This document shows, in pieces, positions 55,880 through 64,000 of a stretch of 64,000 bases of DNA (position 1 is its first letter; every line of letters starts with the position of its first letter). A program made the translations under genes and the position numbers. A model generated the notes under the pieces. That model searched no databases and was not told where the DNA came from. It worked only from the letters and a program-made list of their open reading frames with translations. The DNA comes from Dichetophora obliterata (lineage: Eukaryota > Arthropoda > Insecta > Diptera > Sciomyzidae): assembly GCA_963920525.1 (NCBI GenBank), contig OY986436.1, forward strand, positions 31,103,574-31,167,573. The letters are read 5' to 3'.

Positions 55880-56450
55880 AATGTTTGTGGTAAATGGATA
55901 CATGACGCAGCCAATTCTTTCTTAAATACAATGAAGCTGCGAGACCTCCGAAGTCTGTTTACAATTCTCTATTACATTTGATCCGACATGGCCGTTAATA
56001 CACTTATGATGTCTACCTGACACAGTAAGCTACAATGGGAGTAGGTATGCCCAAGATAGGAGAGAACAAAAAAACAAATTAACGAAAAATAAATGTAAGC
56101 CAAAAATACAACGAAAACAAAAGAGAACACAACGAAAAGTGCGAACAAAAGCAAATGACTGAACAAATTATTTTCACAATAACTTCTAGAAGCATATCAA
56201 AATTAATGATCAATATCTTTGTTCTGGTTAAAACTCGAAACGTATTAATAATTGTCACAAATGCACTTCACTGCAAATAGTTTTGTTAAAAACACACAAT
56301 AATCTAGAAAGGCAAATTGTTGCATTTACAAAGAAGATACTACTGATAAATAACAACGAAAATCAGATTCTGTCAGATCCCGCATACAGTTTTGCATTAC
56401 ATTGACATTGGCGATAAATTTTTACTAGCGGATCAGCAGACCGGTATCAA
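55880..56450 (-). repeat. LTR-like dispersed repeat, copy B (inverted)
   Basis: Reverse complement of 6660..7285, 49 kb away. On the minus strand the order is GACATTGGCGATAA / AATGTAATGCAAAACTGTA (~56390), TTTGCAGTGAAGTG (~56265), TTTTAACCAGAACA (~56220), TTTTCGTTGTGTTCTCTTTTG (~56120), TGTGTCAGGTAGACATCAT (~56010), GAATTGTAAACAGACTTCGG (~55945), TTCATTGTATTTAAGAAAG (~55920). About 75-80% similar to copy A. Confidence 0.7.
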
Positions 56451-57790
56451 AATGCTTTACGCAAAATATACAAAACAAATTCGAACTGTTTTGCGCTGAA
56501 GTTTTTTTGTAATAGCTTACAACTAGTTTTATTTGCGCTAGAATTAAACTTGTTAAATTTTTCCATTCACTCCAAAGTAGCTGCTGTGAAATGTTTCCAT
56601 AAAATTGAACTCCATAAACTGCTAAATATGCTGATGCATCTTTTTATTTTTGCTTAAAAATATTTTCGATATTATCTGAATTTATTTTATAGCTCGCACC
56701 ATATTATTTGATTGTTTTCTATATTCGCAGTATGCCATTTTCATTTATTGTCGAGTGTCTTGTCAGCGTTTCGGTTTATATTTGAGTTCTCGTTCATGTC
56801 ATTTGCTTGCGTGTTCTGCTGGAAACATTAAATAGATATTTTTTTGTGCATGCCGAATAATTTGAAGTTTTCGGAAGTGCTTTTATATTTTTGTTTCGGT
56901 TTTGACACTTGGCAATCAAAATTGGTTGTTAAAAAAATTTGCTTTTTTAAATGTATATTGCGAATCAATTCAAAATATACTGATCAATTTTGTTAATTTA
57001 ATCATTTTCTTGGTAGTTAAAAGCTTGAATTATATATAAATTTAAAAAATGGATTTTATTTCTAAACAGTTTTAAAATTTTTGCGAGGAATGAGTTCGGG
57101 CCATGAAATTATTTCTACAATTTTATAATTCTAAACTATTCTCGTAAGAAAAAAATATATTAAAACTATTACTTATTAAGTCCATTATCCTTAATATCTA
57201 TTTTATAAAAAAAAAACGACAAGAAAATGTGCTTTATATAGTATATATATTGCGGTGATCTCGAAAAATAGTTTTCGATATGCGCAACCTTAATACTTCT
57301 AGAGTAAATATTTAGAAAATATTTATGATTGTTTTAAATGTAACTTAGATTTTTCACGAGTCTAATTTTGCAGTTTTTTTCTGAAAAATTCGTATCGTAT
57401 TCTTATTCGTGCAACCGCTCACCACTTTCTTATTGCTTTTAGTTTTTATAAAAACAAAAATATCACATTGATTAAAATTTAAAAGTGGTGTTATCGTGAG
57501 CTGAATGATTTTAATCATTCAAATCTGTATGATCATACAAATTTATAAAATTTTTTTATATTTTTTTCAATTTAGGTTCTATTTTGGGATCCTGGTATTG
57601 AACACCTTCTAGTCCCAAAAATTCCTGGATCGCCAAAATGACTCACATTATCGGAATTATAACTGAACACAAATGATCGAGAACTGGACTTATGATTTTT
57701 ATTCCGACTCCGAACGGCTTATGTTCTCAAAAAACTTTAACCTGCAAATATGCTAACACAGTATATAAAACCCTTTAGTTTTACAGGATT
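56451..57790. other. No gene recognised
   Basis: AT-rich DNA up to the BEL/Pao fragment; no coding frame, inverted repeat or RNA gene recognised. Confidence 0.45.
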
Positions 57791-58425
57791 TTGGAAAAAT
57801 GTTTGTCACTATTGGCTGTTGCACGGAAAAAAGGTGGGTAGTTTTATGTATGTATCTCACTGTGAGAGCTGTTCATTTGGAGATCTCTCATGACCTTAGC
57901 ACTGACGCCTACATTCTGGTTATTTGTAATTTAATAAATCACCGTGGTGTACCTGTAAGAATGCGGAAGGACAACGGAAAAAATATTATTGGAGCAAATC
58001 AAGAAACAAAACGGTTCTCTGAAGTATTCGACTGCAACCATGTCCAGAAAAAGCTGGAAGCTTCATCTTTAAGAAGATTCGAATGGATTTCCGACTGTCT
58101 ACAAAATCCATCTGCAGAAAATTACAGGATGCAAAATTTCCGAGCATCAATAACATCAACGTAAATATCGTTTATAGAAACCTTTTGAAATTGATGAAAC
58201 CTTTTAATGTTGGTGATATAGTTTTTGTAAGTGGCTAAAATATTCGAAGAAGAGAATATTGCCGTGGAAATATCCAGAAGGTGTATTCTGGATTCGATGG
58301 AATGATCAGACGAGCAGATATGCGCACCCTGAAAAGTCTAATTCAGTGGCCAGTGTCAAAATTGTCAGTTCATGACCTTGATGTAAGTGAAACTTATAGT
58401 TTCACTGGAAAACGGCTGTTATAAA
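57760..58425 (+). pseudogene. BEL/Pao integrase and pol C-terminal relic
   Basis: The frame from 57799 shows FVTIGCCTEKRWVVL, LTVRAVHLEISHDLSTDAYI, RGVPVRMRKDNGKN and IGANQETKRF. This is the integrase core of BEL/Pao LTR retrotransposons with its second aspartate (in KDNG). The first aspartate, expected just upstream, is lost to a frameshift near 57790. After ~58035 the normal integrase sequence breaks. The C-terminal pol tail follows in another frame (58150..58425): MKPFNVGDIVFV, a stop, RRREYCRGNIQKVYSG, GMIRRADMRTLKS and WPVSKLSVHDLD, ending in a stop. A middle portion of ~100 residues is deleted. No LTRs are visible within 2 kb on either side. Confidence 0.85.
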
Positions 58426-58634
58426 TTTTAACTGAACATTTTTGTTCTTGTTAATATTTATAAAATTTAATAATCTTTTGATTCTTTTCAATCTTATAAA
58501 TTGTCATAAATTTTCTTAAAATGTTTGATTGGAGAAAATTCGTTGAACCGAAAGCACTCAAACAATTAGTTCTGTTAAAATCAAATCGCCCTAAAAGCAC
58601 ATTTTGCATCTGCTCATTTTTTAAAAAATTAAAC

Positions 58635-58817
58635 ATGGATTATTTTTCTGCAGAAAATATCGTTGCTTGTTCTTTAGTCGAACTTTGCAAAAGCCAAAAC
58701 ATTCTGAACCCCATGTTCAGCTGTTCTGGTCCATGTGAGCAAATGTTTCATGCATCTTGTGCCGGTATGAACTTTATTCAAAAATTAAGCTTTTTGGGGA
58801 AAGTTTTAACTAGTTAA
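58635..58817 (+). pseudogene. Non-LTR ORF1 N-terminal part (PHD-like finger)
   Basis: ATG at 58635 (MDYFSAENIVACS) leads into a cysteine/histidine-rich segment, ELCKSQNILNPMFSCSGPC then FHASCAGM, which resembles the PHD-type finger found at the start of ORF1 in some CR1/Jockey-like non-LTR elements. The frame ends at 58817, before the rest of ORF1. The gap to the next piece has a stop and a frame change. Confidence 0.6.
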
Positions 58818-58849
58818 ACAACAATTTTCGAGAAATTGTAACATTTTTT

Positions 58850-59476
58850 AGTGAAGTTAGGGCCGCACCCAGTACTAGCGTCTATGATGAAAATTCCATT
58901 TCGGAAAATATCCCGTTTGCTTTGTCACAGACTGTTTCTTCCGGGATACAAACAATCCTTTCATCAGAAGACCATATTATCTCAAATAGAAAGAGAAAAA
59001 ATAAAAAAACTAATAAGAAGCGAAAATCATCTGGATCTACTTCTCAGGCCAAGCAGCCCTCAGCATCGCTTTTGAACAGGAACACTCCAGTTACTTCCTC
59101 GTCACCTTCTAACAGTCTTTCTTTGACTAATAGTTCAGTTTTGACTCCTATTGAGCCTAGAAATCTATCAAGCTTAAGGGCAGTGTCGAGGAAAAAAAAT
59201 TTACTTATTTCAAGTCTTCAGCCCTACACAACTGTTGAAAATGTATTGACTTTTATCAAACATAATAAATTGTTGAGTCAAAATGCATTTTGCCCATGCA
59301 AAAAAATAGGTAATAAACCTTCCCATGCTTCCTTTATTCTCACAGTTCCAGCTGAAGAGTTTGCAACTGTTCTAAACTCTAATTTGTGGACTGATAATAT
59401 ACTCGTTACAGAGTTTCAGCCTAAGAATAAGCCTAGAGGGACGACTCAAGCCGCTCGTCAATCCCAAAAAAACTGA
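58850..59476 (+). pseudogene. Non-LTR ORF1 C-terminal part
   Basis: The frame is open from ~58850 (a TTG at 58922 is only the first possible start). It is serine-rich, followed by a strongly basic cluster (SNRKRKNKKTNKKRKSSGS), which may bind RNA or act as a nuclear signal. A serine/proline-rich linker comes next, then a compact domain with KNLLISSLQPYTTVENVLTF and FILTVPAEEFATVL that reads like an ORF1 RRM-like fold. The stop at 59476 is followed within a few bases by ORF2, as is usual in non-LTR elements. Confidence 0.65.
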
Positions 59477-59478
59477 AT

Positions 59479-60556
59479 AGGTTATCCCTTTACTATCAAA
59501 ATGTAAGGGGATTACGCTCTAAGACGCGAGACATATTTTTAATGTCTCAGAATTTCTCCGAGGATATTATCGCACTGACTGAAACTTGGTTAAACGGAAG
59601 AATTACTGACTTAGAATTGTTTGATAACAGTTTTGAAGTTTATAGAAGAGATAGACATGCTGACAATACTTCTGCTGTCGGTGGAGGTGTCTTATTAGCT
59701 GTAAGGAACTCCTTCGTTAGTTCTATTATTGTTATTCCCTGCTCTGCTAACATCGAACTTATATGCGTCAAGGTTGTACATTGCAATTCTAATGTATATC
59801 TTATTAATGCATACGTTCCTCCTAAGAGCAGTGTAGAAGTTTATGCAAGCCTTGCGGATTGCTTAGAATATGTCATATGCATAATTGACGTTAATGACGA
59901 CATTTTATTGTTAGGTGATTTTAATCTGCCTCACTTGAAATGGGAATCTTCTGACGATGATACATATTTTTGTGCATCTAATTCGAAGACTCGCCAAGAG
60001 CATATATTTGTTGATAATATATGTTCTGACTTACAACAAGTGAGTTGTATTTATAATAGTCGTGAAAGACTTCTTGACCTGGTCTTAACTACAGATAGTA
60101 ACAATGTGATTGTTGAGAGGGCCCCTCATGTTTTGACTGCTGTTGATGAATACCATCCACCATTGGGCATATGGTACAAATCAGACAGGGATAATATAGT
60201 AAAGTCTAACTCAATAGATAAAGTTTATGAATTCGATTTTAAAAAAGCTGACTTTTTGAAGTTGAATCATTTACTTCAAAGTAAACTTCATGTTATTTTA
60301 GAATATGTTAATAATAACACTCTTGATGATTCAATTAATTTTTTTTTATATGGAAATCTTTGCTATGTTTTCTCTGTCCGTGCCATATAGCCTCAAATTT
60401 ACGAAAAATTGTGCTTACCCCTGGTACACAAAGGAGTTAAAGATTCTTCGCAACAGCAGGAATAGGGCATGGAAAAAATATGTCTGTAGCTTAGACTTGA
60501 ATGACCTAGAAATCTACCAAACACTATCACTACATGATACAAAGAACTACAGATAA
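59479..60556 (+). pseudogene. Non-LTR ORF2 endonuclease domain, 3'-truncated
   Basis: The ORF2 frame begins before the ATG at 59542 (LSLYYQNVRGLRSKTRDIF). It shows the apurinic-type endonuclease set: IIALTETWLNG (catalytic glutamate), DRHADNTSAVGGGVLLAVRN, LINAYVPPKSS, DILLLGDFNLPHLKW, RLLDLVLTTDSNNV and VDEYHPPLGIW, whose DEYHPP is a version of the SDH-type motif. A frame change near 60380 leads to the linker CAYPWYTKELKILRNSRNRA (to ~60530). The sequence then leaves the family and the reverse transcriptase is absent. The endonuclease is almost intact for 280 codons, unlike most relics here. Loss of the 3' half is the reverse of the usual 5' truncation and implies a later deletion or interruption. 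Confidence 0.85.
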
Positions 60557-61710
60557 TGTATTCGCGGCGCAACGAAAAAAATTTACTGCGCACCTCGTCA
60601 TTGGTGCTCGTCAAATATGACACTTGAGCACATCAAGCAACATAGCCACTTTTTGTGTAAAGCGGTAAAAAGGGAAAAAACACCCCAAGAAAATATTCAA
60701 AATTTTTTCACAAACAGTACTAAAAAATATATTTACTTTATTTTGGACAAGTGCTTTATTTAACAATATATATTTCATTTCAGTAAAACAAGTTTTCTTA
60801 AGAAAATTTTGACATTTTAAAATCTTTACAACCTATAAATAAATTGTAGCTACGTTGCTACCAATGAGCACCTTCTACATCACAGCAAGGATGGCAGACA
60901 TGTGCAATACTTCATCTGCGGTTCTCTGCATCATGCTATCACTATATAAATTGTTAAAATGTCAACAAAAATGACAAATGGATTTTACGCTAGCAACGAA
61001 GCATATTTAGCTTCAAAATGTTTTAGAAAAACTGTACGACTAGACATACCGAAAGTCTTTGGATAAGCTGAGCATGCAGTTATTCTTTACTTGGCTTCAG
61101 AATGAATTGATTTTCACATAATTTCAAAACTTTGACGCAAATTTTTTTAATTAATGGTTTATATATTCTTACTTTGAACCACCTTATCGGCGCTAAAAAT
61201 AAATATTTTTTTATAAAAAAACTTTCATTTAAACTTAACTTAATTATCTCTATTATGAAATAAAGCACATAATTTTATCCGTACGAAAACCATAATGTCA
61301 ACCGTTTTTGCAAAAAAAGTGCTCAAAAAATTTCAAAAATGTTGTCTTTAAACGTTGATTTTATCACAAATAATACAAGTTGGTCAAAAGTTTATACACT
61401 GCTGTTATTGGCTAGGTTATTCTTAAATTTAAGGTCCCAATCACGTACTACTTTAAACACTTTTTAAAAGAGTTACAGATCAAAAATGTTTTGAACTTTT
61501 TTAAAGTGTGTTTTTGAAGCTTTAAGTCAAATGCGACTGGCATTTTACCACTACACGCACCCTGTTTTTTTGCAGATCTAATTTTTTAGTCTAGTTCTCT
61601 ACGAAAATGCGCGGGTAGCGAAGAAAATAACACTTTTGCACATTTAATATAATTATTCATGGGTTTATTATTCATTATTTCATGGGTGCTCTAATGTATG
61701 TGGGTATGTG
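60557..61710. other. No gene recognised
   Basis: AT-rich. TTGGTGCTCGTCA (~60599) and TGCTACCAATGAGCACC (~60859) form a weak inverted pair, and TTGGTCAAAAGTTTATACACTG (61381) resembles a Tc1-like end without partner. Not enough to define an element. Confidence 0.4.
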
Positions 61711-61719
61711 GCTATATCA

Positions 61720-64000
61720 CGTAAAGACTTCCAAGCCGCTAAGCCGATCTCTATGAAATTTTCAACAAAACTGAAGCCACATCTTGAGAGTTTTCTTGTA
61801 AGGTTTGGTAACGATTGAACGAAGGGGCGTGGTACCTCCCATACAAGCCAAATTTGTGCTATCGATCACAATCCAAAAAAGGGTATATATCAGACGGTTT
61901 TGATCGTAAAAAACTTAAATTTAGTGATTTTGCTCAGATGGTTACAGTCGGTAAGTGTACAAAAAATGGGCGTGGTTGCAATATATATACGCTCCCTTTT
62001 CGAAATCATGGCGATTCCGGAGTTCTACACATTTTCATAGTGAAACTTGCTGTGTTGGTGCTCCAAGAGGCAGTCACTATATATAAATGTTTTCAAGCCC
62101 ACTTTTGACGCCCACAAATCAATACCTATATACATAAAAAGCAAAACGATGTGTGTCTGTGTGTGTGATGCCTATAAACTCCAAAACTACTGGACTGATT
62201 GGCCTGAAATTTTGGCAGTCGATTTGTTTCAGGTACGAGATGGTTGATAAAAACAAATGCCACACTCCCCTTTTACCGCCCCCACATCAATAAAAATGCT
62301 ATATTTCAGTCGGTTTGAGTCATTTAAGACTTAAATTGGATAATTTAGCTTGTATGGTTACTGTCGGCAACTGTACTTGAAATGGGTTTCCACGACTTCT
62401 TTTACCGCCCACAAATCAATAAAAATACTATATTTTGGACGTTTTTTATTGTGTTAAACTTAAATTTGGTAATTTCGTTTGTATGGTTACTGTCAGCAAA
62501 TTTACGAAAAATTGTTTCCACTCCCTTTTTTCCACCCACAAATCAGTGAAAATACTATATTTCAAGCAGTTTTGGCCGTATAAGGCGAACATTTGGCACT
62601 TAAGTTTGTATGGTTTCTTTCAACAACTATACTAAAAATGGGCGTTATCGCTATATAGCCACTTCCACTTTTTGAGGAATCATTAAAATTTTTCTGGGTC
62701 GATTGAGCTTAAATTTTGGCTTAGTTTGTATGGCTGCTATCGGCAACTGTACTAAAGATGGATTCCGCGCCTTCTTTTACTGCCCACAAATCAATAAAAA
62801 TACTATATTTCGGACGTTTTTTAATCGTATTAGGCTAAAATTTGGTAATTTGGTTTGTATGGTTACTGTCAGCGACTGTACTAAAAATTGATTTCCACGC
62901 CCCCATTTACCACCCACAATGAAAATCTTTTATTTCAACGGTTTAGATCGTATTAGAAAAAATTTTGTAGTTTAGTTCGTATGATTACTCTCGGCAAGTG
63001 CACTAAAAATGGGCCTGTCCCACTTTAGTTAAACTCACTTTTCGGGGGTCAGCGTGAAGTGAAGCAAAGTGCGCCAGGCTTAAGCTAAATTGAACTGAAA
63101 TTTTGGCAGTCGATTTGTTTTGAGTACGAGATGGTTTTAGGGAAATAATTTTGCCGCACCTTTTTTTACCGCTTACAAAACTACAAAAGTGCTATATTTC
63201 GCACGGTTTTGATCGTATTAGACTAAAATTTAGTAATTTAGTACGTATGGTTAATTTCGGCAGCTATACTGAGAATGGTGAATATATTTGATATTTTTTG
63301 ACATTTTCGTATATGGCAATAAGGCGGTCTGTGTTAGAACAACGTCTGCAGGGGAATACTAGTTATTCCTAAAATAACAGCTGATCACTGCCACTGCCAC
63401 TGACGCTGCCACTGCTGTATTGTAATTTTGCCATATGGTAGTTGCACTAGAAACACGCTCTCTACGACAAACAAAACAATAACAAAAGCATAGTTATAAT
63501 GTTAAAATATATTTTGACAATTCAAAACAGCCATACATAGCGACACAAATATATTGGTTACTGAACAATCGAACTAAGTAGACAAATGGAAATTATATGA
63601 AAATTTAACTTTTGTTTGCTTTGTTCCTAGCCAAAATACAATTTATTCTGTATTTTAACTTAAAACACAGCTCATATTATTTAATTTTTTCGGTTTTTGC
63701 TAAGTTTTCTTATCACACACAAAATCTGGGTTCTCAACTGATTTATACGGTTACAAGCAAATTAAATATTCGTAAGACTGAACGAGTTAAGGTTAAAGTT
63801 AAAAGTGAGATTAACACTGCGACTTTGTTTTGCTCTGTGGTTTTTTGCTCTCCAAATTGCATCTTTGCAACCTCTTGGACAATTGTTTATTAAACCCTAG
63901 CATTAGACTTGATAATTTCAACCACACTAAAATTGATTTTCGCAACTTTCAAAATTGGTTTCCACGCACACAATCAGTGAAAATCATTTATTTCAAGCAG
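61720..64000 (+). repeat. Degenerate ~125-bp tandem array
   Basis: The segment TTTGTATGGTTACTGTCGGCAACTGTACTAAAAATGG (various substitutions) recurs at about 61930, 62355, 62480, 62610, 62730, 62857, 62980 and 63246. Between copies a CACAAATCAATAAAAATACTATATTTC and a CGGTTTTGATCGTATTAGGCTTAAATTTGG block recur. The period is ~125 bases across 62290..63010. Irregular insertions occur near 62000-62280 and 63010-63200, a unique segment spans ~63290..63930, and another unit starts at the window end. Stops are frequent in all frames, so it is not a repeat protein. The array runs off the right edge. Confidence 0.85.

Noticed and set aside
61381..61402. Possible Tc1-like end TTGGTCAAAAGTTTATACAC
   Set aside because: No TA-flanked inverted partner within several kilobases and only a short match, so no element is called.
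1..64000. CRISPR array, operon or prokaryotic promoter
   Set aside because: No regularly spaced identical short repeats with unique spacers. The only tandem arrays have 62-185-bp degenerate units, and the gene content is eukaryotic transposons.

Overview
The window is AT-rich, intergenic or intronic DNA from an insect, most likely a higher fly (Diptera). The evidence is indirect. Almost everything recognisable is a decayed eukaryotic transposon of a kind common in fly genomes: piggyBac, hAT, Tc1/mariner, Helentron, BEL/Pao, non-LTR elements, and arthropod-specific transposase families. Base composition and short-period repeats also fit. There are no operons, no ribosomal genes and no prokaryotic signals. 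The species assignment is an inference.

Only one piece of probable host gene is visible: a terminal coding exon on the minus strand (39100..38898). It has a good splice acceptor, a serine/aspartate-rich segment, a short hydrophobic C-terminal tail and a nearby polyadenylation signal. The DNA from 39100 to the right edge would then lie 5' of that exon, possibly as a large transposon-filled intron. A second candidate gene is an acidic 142-codon ORF (14046..14474), with an older mutated copy of itself about 0.9 kb upstream.

Layout from left to right. 1-8.4 kb: a simple-repeat block, a fold-back element (2171..2978) with a lone related arm at 6.1 kb, and a ~620-bp LTR-like repeat (6660..7285) that recurs inverted at 55.9-56.45 kb. 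8.45-11.14 kb: a transposon with ~346-bp inverted repeats carrying six copies of a fixed bipartite motif, a decayed transposase end and a nested TTAA-flanked element. 11.9-12.1 kb: a hairpin MITE. 12.6-22.25 kb: the acidic ORF, then two near-identical 3,488-bp tandem units. Each unit holds a Helentron helicase-endonuclease remnant and several tRNA-like sequences. 22.9-26.8 kb: a MITE, a double-jelly-roll capsid-like fragment and a DUF7869-type gene remnant. 31.2-34.0 kb: a TIR transposon with a broken zinc-finger transposase. 34.9-37.1 kb: a non-autonomous hAT with an 8-bp target duplication, and an internally deleted Tc1/mariner. 46.5-49.6 kb: a three-level nest, a hairpin MITE in a hAT in a TTAA-flanked element. 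50.6-52.2 kb: a piggyBac transposase relic. 52.4-55.0 kb: a non-LTR RT/RNase H relic split by a 1.5-kb almost fully palindromic insertion. 55.0-60.6 kb: more fold-back repeats, a BEL/Pao integrase tail and a non-LTR ORF1/endonuclease piece. 61.7 kb to the end: a degenerate ~125-bp tandem array.

No intact autonomous transposon was found; every recognised transposase or pol gene carries stops, frameshifts or deletions. All alignments were made by eye, so element edges given without a target duplication are accurate only to some tens of bases.
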